Assembly (NCBI GenBank): GCA_963716125.1
Contig: OY970294.1
Span: 558,001-622,000, forward strand
Length of the DNA: 64,000 nt
Origin: Acidiluteibacter sp963716125
GTDB taxonomy: Bacteria > Bacteroidota > Bacteroidia > Flavobacteriales_E > Vicingaceae
Direction of reading: 5' to 3'
In this document: positions 16,681 to 25,696 of the stretch, piece by piece
Layout of the letters: the number at the start of each line of letters is the position of its first letter
How positions within the stretch are numbered: the first letter of the stretch is position 1
The notes under the pieces: model-generated
What the model saw: only the letters and a program-made list of their open reading frames with translations
Database searches by the model: none
Told to the model about the DNA's origin: nothing
Made by a program: the position numbers and the translations under genes

Positions 16681-17499
16681 ATGACATTAGATCAAATAAA
16701 GGAAGCGAGTAATTTTATAAAATCCAAAGGTGTGGATGAACCAACTTTTGGAATAGTTTTAGGAACAGGTTTAGGTAATTTAGTGACTAAAATTGATTCA
16801 ATTACAGAAATTGATTATGCAGATATTCCACATTTTCCTGTTTCCACAGTAGAATCGCATCACGGAAAGCTAATATATGGAACAATAGAAGGAAAAAAAG
16901 TATTGGCAATGCAAGGTAGATTTCATTATTATGAAGGCTATAGTATGCAGCAAATTACTTTTCCTATTCGAGTAATGAAACTTTTAGGAGTTCAGAAATT
17001 ATTAATTTCTAATGCAGCAGGTGCCGTAAATCCCAACTTTAAAAAGGGAAGTTTAATGCTGATTGATGACCACATTAATATGTTGCCTGCGAATCCTTTA
17101 AGTGGAAAAAATTTAGATGAATTAGGACCTCGTTTTCCTGATATGAGTCAGCCTTATGATAAGGAAATGAATAATTCGTTGAAAGATTTATCTAAAGAAT
17201 TAAATATTACTTTGCATGAAGGAGTTTATACACCTGTAGCTGGCCCAAATTTGGAAACAAGAGCAGAATACAGATATTTGAGACAAATAGGAAGCGATGC
17301 TATTGGTATGTCAACAGTTCCTGAAGTGATAGTTGCTAATCATATGGGGCTTCCATGTGTTGCTATTTCTGTATTGACGGATGAGTGTGATCCAGATAAT
17401 TTAAAACCAGTTTCTATAGCAGAAATTTTAGAGATAGCTGGAAAAGCAGAAAAAGATTTGACAAAATTGTATGTAGAATTGATCAAACGAACGAATTAA
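16681..17499 (+). CDS. punA: Purine nucleoside phosphorylase (family I)
   Basis: A 272-residue cytosolic enzyme that cleaves purine nucleosides with phosphate to base and pentose-1-phosphate. Family strings are present in order: 'GIVLGTGLGNL', 'STVESHHGKL', 'MQGRFHYYEGY', 'ISNAAGAVNP', 'AGPNLETRAEYR' and 'DAIGMSTVPEVIVANH', covering the phosphate and purine pockets of the trimeric class. The length is normal. Besides salvage, it could serve the neighbouring TIGR04282/DUF547 pair, since arsenosugar synthesis needs adenine removed from an adenosyl intermediate; that link is speculative. Its stop overlaps the convergent GH113 stop by 4 bp. Confidence 0.95.
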   Translation: MTLDQIKEASNFIKSKGVDEPTFGIVLGTGLGNLVTKIDSITEIDYADIPHFPVSTVESHHGKLIYGTIEGKKVLAMQGRFHYYEGYSMQQITFPIRVMKLLGVQKLLISNAAGAVNPNFKKGSLMLIDDHINMLPANPLSGKNLDELGPRFPDMSQPYDKEMNNSLKDLSKELNITLHEGVYTPVAGPNLETRAEYRYLRQIGSDAIGMSTVPEVIVANHMGLPCVAISVLTDECDPDNLKPVSIAEILEIAGKAEKDLTKLYVELIKRTN

Positions 17500-18527
17500 T
17501 TCGAATAATATTTTTCAATAATTTTTAAAGCCGGCTTGTTTTGAGGAGTAAAACCACTATTCTTCATTCCGCCGGCTTTTTCATTGTAATGAAACCACTT
17601 CCATAAAAAACCACCTGCAATGTATTTCTTATTCCAAAAGGTATTGTAAAAAGCTTCCATAGCATTAGATTGGATTTTGAAATTAGCGCCTTCTTCTAAG
17701 GAAGATTCCCATGGTTTACGAAGCGCAAAATTCATGCTGCGATAACCATACTCAGTAAATAGAATTTCTTTGTTTTGAAGTTTTGAAAATGCAGCTAGTT
17801 TTTCTTCAACTGCTTTTAATCCCTGAAATATATCAGATTTAGAAGGGTTTTTTAAATCTGAAACAGGAAAATAAGCATCAATTCCTATAAAGTCTAACTT
17901 TTCCCAAATAGGAATTTTTGAATATTCATCCCAATTAGATGCATAAGTGATTTTACCTTTATAAATTGATTGGATAGTATCTATTAATTGAAACCAATAA
18001 TCTGATCTTTTTTCAATAAAGCTATGCATTTCAGTACCTATACAAAATAATTCAACGTTTTCTTTTTCAGCAATCTTGGCAAAATCTAAAATATAAGCGC
18101 TGTAATTTTTTTCAAACTGAAGCCATAAACTGTCCGTATCAAATTGAATGTGACCAGTAAATTGACCATCCATTAGCCAAATTTGTGATTTTAGCATCAC
18201 TTTTAATTGTTGTTTATGTGCCATTCTAATGGTTGCAATAGTTCCATCTAAACTTTCGCCCCACCACTGTCTAGGAGAATTATAATGGATATCTGTTTGA
18301 ATTCCATCACCATAATTAAATGCAAAAGGCATAATAGCAACACAATTGGCAGAGGTAGCTATTTTTAATGTTTCAAATTCGATTCCTGAAATAGAATCAG
18401 CAGGAGCCACAAAACTTATTCCGTTGTAGCGCGTATGATGAGGTGCTGTTGAATGACAGCTTATAAAAAGCGCAAGCACTAAAAAGAAAATTAAAACCTT
18501 AAAATAGGGAAGTATTGATTTGCTCAT
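17496..18527 (-). CDS. GH113-family glycoside hydrolase lipoprotein (beta-mannanase-like)
   Basis: A 343-residue lipoprotein with an N-terminal hydrophobic segment and lipobox-like FIS-C24. The TIM barrel matches GH113: the probable acid/base is E166 in 'LFCIGTEMHSF' and the nucleophile E259 in 'EILFTEYGYRS'; 'KSQIW', 'YASNWDEY', 'DFIGIDAYFPV' and 'GGFLWKWF' are also family-typical. Known GH113 members cut beta-1,4-mannan or related glycans. No SusC/SusD pair or other glycan genes are adjacent, so it is not part of an obvious polysaccharide utilisation locus. The substrate is inferred. Confidence 0.82.
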   Translation of the reverse strand: MSKSILPYFKVLIFFLVLALFISCHSTAPHHTRYNGISFVAPADSISGIEFETLKIATSANCVAIMPFAFNYGDGIQTDIHYNSPRQWWGESLDGTIATIRMAHKQQLKVMLKSQIWLMDGQFTGHIQFDTDSLWLQFEKNYSAYILDFAKIAEKENVELFCIGTEMHSFIEKRSDYWFQLIDTIQSIYKGKITYASNWDEYSKIPIWEKLDFIGIDAYFPVSDLKNPSKSDIFQGLKAVEEKLAAFSKLQNKEILFTEYGYRSMNFALRKPWESSLEEGANFKIQSNAMEAFYNTFWNKKYIAGGFLWKWFHYNEKAGGMKNSGFTPQNKPALKIIEKYYSN

Positions 18528-18621
18528 GTGCTATTACCTCAATGGTATGTGAATTATTTTTATAATATTTGTAATTAATTTAATCAAAAATACATTTTTA
18601 ATCACTGTAAAAGAATAGAAT

Positions 18622-19620
18622 ATGAGGCAAATAAAAATCATTACTACTTTATTTCTTATTATTTCCTTGTTGGCGTGCAAGTCTAATCAATCAGCAACTA
18701 CCAGTAAAGTAAATAGCAAAGCACCATCTTGGGTTAATCTAAAGCCCGTTTCTGTAAATGATTATATAGGTGTTGGGGGAGTTTCAAAAGAATTAAACTA
18801 CGATTATAAAGACAAAGCAAAGGCAGCTGCTTTAGATAATATGGCGAAGGATATCAATGAGCGGTTGACCTCAAATGCTTCAAAAGAGATTCCAGGAAAC
18901 AAAACGATTAACCCTAATTCTTATCAACCAATTTTGATAAATTCTAAAGAATTAGAGGGTTATGAATTGAAGGAACAGTGGGAAGATAGAAAGAACTATT
19001 GGGTGTACTATCAAATTTCAGAAAAAAAAGTGGCCGAAATTCTAATTAGTAAAAAAGAGAAAGCAAAAGAAACTGCCTTAAATGAAATTGATCTGGCAAA
19101 AGAAGCAGAAAATAAGAGGGATGCCAAAGCTGCATTTGACCATTATATTGATGCGTACATTTCCATTGCTAATTATGGACAAGCAGCCTTAGAGGTGACA
19201 AAGAATGGGGAGATTATTTTTTTAGATCAATATATAGGCGTTAATTTTCAACAGTTATTATCTGATATCAAGTTAATTGATAAAACAAAAAGTAAGGTTT
19301 TTAGTACTGCAAAAGGAGTAAAGTCTGAAATTATTTTTGAGGCAAAATATAAAAATGCTACTGCTATCAATTTGCCTTTTGTTTTAAAATATTATGATAA
19401 TAATATGCGCCAAGAGGTAAAACTAAAAACAGATGCGCAAGGCATGATGAATTATTTGCTAATGGCAGGGCAATTAAATATCGCTGAATTTAATGGGGAA
19501 ATAAGTTTGAATTTATCGGAGTTAATAAAATTTAAGAAAAATCAAGAATATCTGCAGCAGCAAGTTTTTCAATTTGTTAGACCATCTGCGAGAATTAAAA
19601 TTCCATTGACCAATAAATAA
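18622..19620 (+). CDS. LPP20-family lipoprotein
   Basis: A 332-residue lipoprotein with signal peptide and lipobox 'SLLAC'. The region 'APSWVNLKPVSVNDYIGVGG' to 'YWVYYQISEKKVAEIL' matches the LPP20 fold: a short WV motif, an 'AAALDNMAKDIN' helix and a closing strand. The remaining residues (about 150-332) form a helical stretch and a beta-rich domain I do not recognise. It is anchored in the envelope and its function is unknown. It is a single gene with its own upstream region, 122 bp before the RND transporter. Confidence 0.8.
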   Translation: MRQIKIITTLFLIISLLACKSNQSATTSKVNSKAPSWVNLKPVSVNDYIGVGGVSKELNYDYKDKAKAAALDNMAKDINERLTSNASKEIPGNKTINPNSYQPILINSKELEGYELKEQWEDRKNYWVYYQISEKKVAEILISKKEKAKETALNEIDLAKEAENKRDAKAAFDHYIDAYISIANYGQAALEVTKNGEIIFLDQYIGVNFQQLLSDIKLIDKTKSKVFSTAKGVKSEIIFEAKYKNATAINLPFVLKYYDNNMRQEVKLKTDAQGMMNYLLMAGQLNIAEFNGEISLNLSELIKFKKNQEYLQQQVFQFVRPSARIKIPLTNK

Positions 19621-19708
19621 TATTTTTCAATTATCGATATATCCTTCTTTCGTGCTGCGATTTTGGTATATTTATCGATATTTGTTGAGCTAATTGAACT
19701 CTAGAGTT

Positions 19709-19716
19709 TACTTTTG
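19709..19716 (+). promoter_or_regulatory. Promoter -7 box (TACTTTTG) of the RND-rfbA operon
   Basis: An exact TAnnTTTG match 26 nt before the ATG, with a TTG 21 bp upstream (19685-19687) as a possible -33 element. It probably drives the four-gene operon 19743-24924. Confidence 0.5.
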
Positions 19717-19742
19717 CCAATACATGCTATTACAATAAAAAT

Positions 19743-22142
19743 ATGTGGGAAAAATTTGCTAGTCAAATTCTTAGAAAAAGACATCTGATTATAGTTGTAA
19801 TGACTGTAATAACTCTCGTAATGGGATATTTTGCATCCAAAACGCATATGTCTTACGAATTGGCGCAAATGCTTCCGGAAACAGATAGTACATATATTGA
19901 ATTTGAGCAATTTAAAGAGCAATTTGGGCAAGAAGGTAGTATAATGGTTTTGGGAGTGGATGACCCTAGAATCTACGAACTAGAAAACTTTAATTATTGG
20001 TATGAGCTCACATTTTCACTAAAAGAAGTAGTAGGAATTCATGATGTTTTGTCTTTGCCTGCAATGATAAACTTGAAAAAGAATTCAGAAGAAAAAAAGT
20101 TTGAGCCATTTAGAATTTTTCAACAAGAACCAAAATCTCAAAAAGAACTAGATAGTCTGCTTAAAGTAGTTCATTCATTACCCTTTTACGAAGGATATTT
20201 ATACAGTGCAACCAAAGAAAATTTTTCTTTAATGGCGCTAACGCTTGATAAACAATCATTAGACTCAAAAGATAGAGGCGAATTGATGAATGAGATTTAT
20301 CAACGAGTTGAAAAGTTTGAAGAAGAATCAGGAATTGATATTCGTTCTTCTGGTTTGCCTCATATCAGAGCCAATAATACCACCAAAATTAGCCAGGAGA
20401 TAAAATTATTTATTGTTTTAGCTATATTGGTTACAGCTACTATCTTATTGTTATTCTTCCGCTCCTTCAAAGCTATGTTTTTATCCATGACTATTGTAAT
20501 GGTGGCTGTGGTTTGGTCAGTAGGATTTTTGGGGATATTTGGTTTTGAAATCAGTATTTTAACTGCTATTATTCCTCCCTTAATCATTGTAATTGGAATT
20601 CCCAATTGTATTTTTATACTCAATAAATATCATCAGGAATATTTACATCATGGCAATCAAATCAAGGCGTTAAACAGAGTTATTTATAAGATAGGAAATG
20701 CCATATTTTTAACAAATACGACCACATGTTTAGGTTTTGCAACTTTTATTTTTACACATAGTGCCATTTTAGTGGAGTTTGGAATTATAGCCTCCTTGGG
20801 AATACTTTCTGTATTTATAATGTCTATCACCTTGATGCCTATATTTTTGAGTTTTCAAAAAGCACCAACTGCAAGACATACCAAACACTTAGAAAGAAAA
20901 TGGGTGCCTGCAGTTGTTAATCGTCTATTGAATATTGTTCAAAATCATCGTAAAGTAGTTTATATAACCACATTTTTAATTTTTTGTACTGCCATATATG
21001 GTATTACTAAAATAGAAGTTACCGGAAATATTTCAGATGACTTACCTAAACATGACCCTGTTTACCTTGATTTAAAATTCTTTGAAAATGAAGTAAATGG
21101 AGTTTTACCACTTGAGGTAACGGTAAATACAGAGAAAAAAGGCGGAGTTTTTAAATTATACAATTTAAAAAAGATTGATAAACTTCAAGATTTGTTGCAC
21201 GAATATCCTGAATTTTCAAAATCATTATCAATTGTTGATGGACTAAAATTTGCCAAGCAAGCTTTTTATGGTGGAAGTAAAAAACAGTATAAATTATTTA
21301 ATTCTCAAGAACAGTCATTTATAGCCCCTTATTTTACTGGTGCTGATGAAAATAGCAAATCTTTGCTGAAATCTTATGTAGATAGTCTCAATCAAATCAC
21401 TAGAATCACCGTTCAAGTAGCTGATGTTGGAACCAATAGGATGGAAGCTATTATGAATGATTTGCGACCAAAAGTGGATTCAATTTTTCCCCCGGATAAA
21501 TACAAAGTTTCACTTACTGGTACCAGCTTCGTTTGGCTTAAAGGAACAGATTATTTAGTTAAAAATTTATTTATCAGTTTGGGAATTGCTATTATTTTAA
21601 TCGCAATTATAATGTCAATCTTGTTCTCATCTATTAGGATGGTACTTTTAAGTTTGATTCCCAATTTATTGCCATTATTGACAACTGCTGCCATTATGGG
21701 ATATTTCGGAATTCCAATTAAGCCATCAACTATTCTTATTTTTAGTATTGCTTTTGGTATTTCCGTCGACGATACGATTCATTATCTAGCAAAATATAGG
21801 CAGGAACTCAAATCTCATTCTTGGAACATTAAAGAAGCAGCCTTATTAGCACTTAAAGAAACTGGGGTAAGTATGATTTATACTTCTATTGTATTATTCT
21901 TTGGATTTGGAGTATTTGCAGCTTCAGAATTCGGTGGAACGGTTGCCTTAGGAATGTTGGTTTCTTTAACCTTATTGATCGCTATGTTGTCTAACCTTAT
22001 TTTGCTTCCATCGCTTATTCTGAGCTTAGATAAATGGGTAACTACCAAGGCTTTTGAAAAAGAATCGATGGTAGAAATAGTTGATGAAGAGGAAGATATT
22101 AATTTAGATGAACTTGAAATTGGTTCACATACAAGAGATTAA
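19743..22142 (+). CDS. RND/MMPL-superfamily exporter
   Basis: A 799-residue inner-membrane protein with the duplicated RND plan: one helix, a periplasmic domain, five to six helices (about 220-375), then the same again (about 415-770). The second repeat has the acidic proton-relay pair D676-D677 in 'GISVDDTIHYLAKY'; the equivalent of the first repeat reads 'GIPNCIFILNKY' (N288), with no acidic residue. Such proteins export lipids, hopanoids or carotenoid-type molecules. It heads an operon with rfbA (3-bp gap), an epimerase and a polyprenyl synthetase, so an envelope lipid or glycolipid cargo is plausible but unproven. Confidence 0.85.
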   Translation: MWEKFASQILRKRHLIIVVMTVITLVMGYFASKTHMSYELAQMLPETDSTYIEFEQFKEQFGQEGSIMVLGVDDPRIYELENFNYWYELTFSLKEVVGIHDVLSLPAMINLKKNSEEKKFEPFRIFQQEPKSQKELDSLLKVVHSLPFYEGYLYSATKENFSLMALTLDKQSLDSKDRGELMNEIYQRVEKFEEESGIDIRSSGLPHIRANNTTKISQEIKLFIVLAILVTATILLLFFRSFKAMFLSMTIVMVAVVWSVGFLGIFGFEISILTAIIPPLIIVIGIPNCIFILNKYHQEYLHHGNQIKALNRVIYKIGNAIFLTNTTTCLGFATFIFTHSAILVEFGIIASLGILSVFIMSITLMPIFLSFQKAPTARHTKHLERKWVPAVVNRLLNIVQNHRKVVYITTFLIFCTAIYGITKIEVTGNISDDLPKHDPVYLDLKFFENEVNGVLPLEVTVNTEKKGGVFKLYNLKKIDKLQDLLHEYPEFSKSLSIVDGLKFAKQAFYGGSKKQYKLFNSQEQSFIAPYFTGADENSKSLLKSYVDSLNQITRITVQVADVGTNRMEAIMNDLRPKVDSIFPPDKYKVSLTGTSFVWLKGTDYLVKNLFISLGIAIILIAIIMSILFSSIRMVLLSLIPNLLPLLTTAAIMGYFGIPIKPSTILIFSIAFGISVDDTIHYLAKYRQELKSHSWNIKEAALLALKETGVSMIYTSIVLFFGFGVFAASEFGGTVALGMLVSLTLLIAMLSNLILLPSLILSLDKWVTTKAFEKESMVEIVDEEEDINLDELEIGSHTRD

Positions 22143-22145
22143 AAA

Positions 22146-23009
22146 ATGAAAGGAATTATTTTAGCTGGAGGATCTGGCACTCGTTTGCATCCATTAACCC
22201 TTGCAGTGAGTAAACAATTGATGCCTGTATATGATAAACCAATGATCTATTATCCATTGGCAACATTAATGAGTGCGGGAATTAAAGAAATTTTAATTAT
22301 TACCACACCACATGATAGTACTTCATTTAAAAAATTATTGGGTGATGGGTCACAATTCGGTTGTGATTTTCAATTTGCTGTTCAAGAAATTCCTAATGGT
22401 TTAGCGCAAGCATTTGTGATAGGCGAAAAATTTATTGGTAAAGAAAGTGTTGCACTTATTTTGGGAGATAATATATTTTATGGCAGTGGATTAGAAGAAA
22501 ATTTACAAGATCATTTGAATCCCAAAGGTGGAATTGTATTTGCGTATCATGTTTCTGATCCGGAAAGGTATGGTGTAGTTGAATTTGATAAAAGTAAAAA
22601 TGCATTATCAATTGAAGAAAAACCAAAAACTCCAAAGTCAAATTTTGCAGTTCCAGGTTTATATTTTTATGACAATAGCGTTATTGAAATTGCCAAAAAT
22701 CTAAAGCCTAGTGCGAGAGGTGAATATGAAATTACAGATGTTAATAAAGAGTATTTAAAACGCAAAGAATTGAAAGTAGCCATTTTAGATAGAGGAACGG
22801 CCTGGTTAGATACTGGTACATTTGATTCTTTAATGCAAGCTGCTCAATTTGTAGAAGTAATAGAACAAAGGCAAGGATTGAAAATCGGTTGTTTGGAAGA
22901 AGTCGCATTTAGAATGGGCTATATTGATGAAAAACAATTAAAAACTTTAGCCGAGCCGCTTGTTAAAAGTGGTTATGGAACATATTTAATGAATCTGACG
23001 AAAGACTAA
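22146..23009 (+). CDS. rfbA: Glucose-1-phosphate thymidylyltransferase
   Basis: A 287-residue enzyme making dTDP-glucose from dTTP and glucose-1-phosphate. The nucleotide-binding start 'KGIILAGGSGTRLHPLT' is followed by 'SKQLMPVYDKPMIYYPL', 'LGDNIFYG', 'PERYGVVEFD', 'EEKPKTPKSNFAVPGLYFYD' and 'GTAWLDTGT', all hallmarks of RfbA. No rfbB, rfbC or rfbD lies in the operon, so the rest of a dTDP-rhamnose pathway must be elsewhere, or the adjacent epimerase uses the product. It is 3 bp after the RND gene and 2 bp before the epimerase. Confidence 0.94.
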   Translation: MKGIILAGGSGTRLHPLTLAVSKQLMPVYDKPMIYYPLATLMSAGIKEILIITTPHDSTSFKKLLGDGSQFGCDFQFAVQEIPNGLAQAFVIGEKFIGKESVALILGDNIFYGSGLEENLQDHLNPKGGIVFAYHVSDPERYGVVEFDKSKNALSIEEKPKTPKSNFAVPGLYFYDNSVIEIAKNLKPSARGEYEITDVNKEYLKRKELKVAILDRGTAWLDTGTFDSLMQAAQFVEVIEQRQGLKIGCLEEVAFRMGYIDEKQLKTLAEPLVKSGYGTYLMNLTKD

Positions 23010-23011
23010 TA

Positions 23012-23950
23012 ATGGCAACACAAACAATACTAATTACCGGTGGAGCTGGTTTTGTGGGCAGTGCAATGGCTATAAAATTGGGTGCTGATAAAAATAATAA
23101 AATCATAATAGTTGACAATCTATTAACTGGTGACGTTAAAAGAGTTCCCCAACAAAGCAATGTAAAGTTTATTAAAGCAGATGTTAACAAACTGGATGAA
23201 ATTTCATCTGTTTTTTACGCTTTCCCTTTCGATTATGTTTTTCATTACGCAGCAGTAGTAGGAGTTAAAAGAACTATTGATAATCCTATTATGGTATTGG
23301 ATGATATTACTGGAGTTAAAAATATTTTGAACCTTTCAAAAAACACAGCAGTTAAACGTGTTTTCTTCTCTTCTTCATCTGAAGTATATGGCGAACCTGT
23401 TGAAATGCCTCAAAATGAACTAACCACTCCATTAAATTCTAGGTTACCCTATGCGATTGTAAAAAATGTAGGCGAAGCATTTTTAAAATCTTTCAAGAAG
23501 GAATATGACTTAGATTATACCACCTTTCGTTTTTTCAATACTTATGGTCCTATGCAAAGCAAGGATTTTGTGATTAGTAAATTTATAGCCAAGGCACTAA
23601 AAGATGAGGATTTAACTATTTACGGTGATGGAAGCCAAACAAGAACTTTCTGTTTTGTAGATGATAATATTGATGCATGTTACAATTCATTTATCAATAA
23701 AAAAGCGGTAAATGATGTGGTGAATATTGGCAATGATAATGAAATTACAGTTTTAGAATTAGCAAAAACCATTATTAGATTGAGTAATTCTAAATCAAAA
23801 ATTGTTCATTTACCTGCATTAGAAGAGGGTGATATGACAAGAAGAAATCCTGATATTGGGAAAATGAAAAAGTTGTTAGGCCGAGAATTGAAAAGCCTAG
23901 AAGAAGGGCTTCAAAAAATAATAGATTATCCAAACTATATTATTCAGTAA
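23012..23950 (+). CDS. NAD-dependent epimerase/dehydratase (extended SDR)
   Basis: A 312-residue protein with the Rossmann motif GGAGFVG (residues 10-16), 'IIVDNLLTG', 'FHYAAVVGVKRTIDNP', the catalytic region 'FFSSSSEVYGE', and Y-x-x-x-K in 'LPYAIVKNVGEAF', then 'FRFFNTYGPMQ' and 'YGDGSQTRTFCFVDD'. It resembles UDP-glucuronate decarboxylases and UDP-glucose epimerases; the exact sugar nucleotide cannot be told. The position directly after rfbA suggests nucleotide-sugar conversion for envelope glycans. It overlaps the next start codon by 1 bp. Confidence 0.88.
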   Translation: MATQTILITGGAGFVGSAMAIKLGADKNNKIIIVDNLLTGDVKRVPQQSNVKFIKADVNKLDEISSVFYAFPFDYVFHYAAVVGVKRTIDNPIMVLDDITGVKNILNLSKNTAVKRVFFSSSSEVYGEPVEMPQNELTTPLNSRLPYAIVKNVGEAFLKSFKKEYDLDYTTFRFFNTYGPMQSKDFVISKFIAKALKDEDLTIYGDGSQTRTFCFVDDNIDACYNSFINKKAVNDVVNIGNDNEITVLELAKTIIRLSNSKSKIVHLPALEEGDMTRRNPDIGKMKKLLGRELKSLEEGLQKIIDYPNYIIQ

Positions 23951-24924
23951 TGCTTTATTTCAAAGAAGCTTTTCAAGAAATTGAAAAGTATTTAAATGCA
24001 CAAAAGTTTGAAGGAAAACCTTCAGAGCTATACGAGCCAATTGCTTATAGTATTGCTTTGGGTGGCAAAAGATTGAGACCAGCTATACTTTTGATGGCAG
24101 CTGAAATTTTTGGTGCTAATAAGGGAGAAGCTAAAAATGCTGCAGTAGCCATTGAATTATTTCACAATTTTACTTTGGTCCATGATGATATCATGGATGA
24201 TGCTCCTATAAGAAGAGGTAAGCCGACTGTTTTTAAAAAATGGAATAGAGATATTGCTATCCTTTCAGGAGATGTGATGTTTGTAAAAGCCATTGATTAT
24301 TTTTTAGAAATAGCAGATGCAACAAAGCTAAAAACGATACTAAAATTGTTTAATAAAACTGCTGCAGAAGTTTGTGATGGTCAGCAATATGATATGAATT
24401 TTGAAAGTATAGAAAATGTTTCTATCCATGATTATATTCATATGATAGAGTTAAAAACAGCGGTACTTTTAGCTTGTTCATTGCAAATAGGAGCTATTTT
24501 AGGTGATGCTTCAGAAAAAGATGCACAATTGATGTATAATTTCGGGAAAAATATCGGAATAGCTTTTCAATTACAAGACGATTATTTAGATGCTTACGCC
24601 AACCCTGAAACCTTTGGGAAAAGAGTAGGAGGAGATATTATTGCCAATAAAAAAACCTATTTATTGTTAGAAGCCTTGAATCTTGCTGATGAACAACAAA
24701 AACAAGAATTAGAATTCTGCTTGACACAATCAATTGCAGATGATGAAAAAGTGAACCGAGTTAAAACCGTTTATAATCAACTAAAAATAGCAGAACGAAG
24801 TCAAGAAAAAATGAAAATTTATTTTGATTTAGGAATAGTTGCATTAGCTCAAGTAAGTATTGATTCAGACTTAAAAAAACCATTGATTGCTATCGCTGAA
24901 GAATTGATGATGAGGGATATATAA
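23950..24924 (+). CDS. Polyprenyl (trans-isoprenyl) diphosphate synthase
   Basis: A 324-residue enzyme condensing isopentenyl diphosphate units. It has 'GGKRLRPAILLMA', the first aspartate-rich motif 'LVHDDIMDDAPIRRGKPT', and the second motif 'FQLQDDYLDAYA' with 'GKRVGGDIIANKKTYL'. The large family covers farnesyl, geranylgeranyl and longer products; chain length cannot be fixed from the sequence alone. Its start overlaps the epimerase stop, making it the last gene of the RND-rfbA operon. The product could feed quinone, carotenoid or glycan-carrier lipids. Confidence 0.92.
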   Translation: MLYFKEAFQEIEKYLNAQKFEGKPSELYEPIAYSIALGGKRLRPAILLMAAEIFGANKGEAKNAAVAIELFHNFTLVHDDIMDDAPIRRGKPTVFKKWNRDIAILSGDVMFVKAIDYFLEIADATKLKTILKLFNKTAAEVCDGQQYDMNFESIENVSIHDYIHMIELKTAVLLACSLQIGAILGDASEKDAQLMYNFGKNIGIAFQLQDDYLDAYANPETFGKRVGGDIIANKKTYLLLEALNLADEQQKQELEFCLTQSIADDEKVNRVKTVYNQLKIAERSQEKMKIYFDLGIVALAQVSIDSDLKKPLIAIAEELMMRDI

Positions 24925-25042
24925 TTTGAGATTTTAGACTTTAGAAGTTAGACTTTTGCAATTCATTTCTATATAAGTCTTACATTATTTTGAAGAAGAA
25001 ATGATAATTTTAACTAAAAGTTATTCTGTTAAATTAGGATCA

Positions 25043-25623
25043 ATGAAAAGCGAGATTTCTACATTCATTATTTTGCTTTTTTTATCTTTTTCCCTTTCTG
25101 CACAAGAGAAAACAGAGAGAATTTTTTTTCAGATAATGAAATTGTGGTGATGTATGGCATAGGAAATTATCAAGGATATGACGATATACCTAGAAAAAAT
25201 AAAGAATCCATTTATAAACTAACCTCAATAAATGGAATAAAATTTAATCAATTAAATTTAGGTGTAGGGCTTAGTTTAGAAAAATGGAATACCGATATTC
25301 TTTTTCCTGTTTTTGTTTCTACCAAGGTCTTTGTATTAAAAAGGAAAAATTCTCCTTTTCTGTTTGCCAATATTGGATATACAATCGCTAAGCGAGATAG
25401 TAATCTTTTTGCAAATGTAGAAAATGGCAATTTATTTGTATCTTATGGTTTGGGGTATCAATTTAGAATTACTGATAAATTGAGTTTGTATTCTAATGCA
25501 AGTATTCTTCATCAAAAAATGAATTCTAGTTACACCAGATTTAGGAATCCATACACTACTTATAAAGAAGAGTATAGGGTTTTGTGCGATTTTTTAAGTA
25601 TTTCAATTGGAGTTGAGATTTGA
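25043..25623 (+). pseudogene. Outer-membrane beta-barrel protein gene interrupted in a poly-T tract
   Basis: From ATG 25043 a good signal peptide reads 'MKSEISTFIILLFLSF' then 'SLSAQEKTERI', and the frame enters eight Ts at 25122-25129 and stops at TGA 25148-25150. The rest of the protein (from about 'FFSDNEIVVMYGIGNYQGYD') is open in another frame to 25623, with alternating beta strands such as 'FLFANIGYTIAK' and 'LFVSYGLGYQFRITDKL'. Nine Ts, or six, would join both parts into a barrel protein of about 190 residues. The causes could be slippage-based phase variation, decay, or a base-call error. Confidence 0.75.
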
Positions 25624-25696
25624 ATGTTTGTTCAATTACAAATAATAATTTTAAATGATAAATAATTTATTTTTAGGGTTTAAAAAGATTTGAAGA

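Noticed and set aside
17496..18527. Polysaccharide utilisation locus around the GH113 gene
   Set aside because: No SusC/SusD pair, sensor or other carbohydrate-active enzyme is adjacent.
25150..25623. Independent short gene starting at the ATG at 25150
   Set aside because: The signal peptide in another frame directly upstream and the poly-T tract between them make a single interrupted gene more likely.
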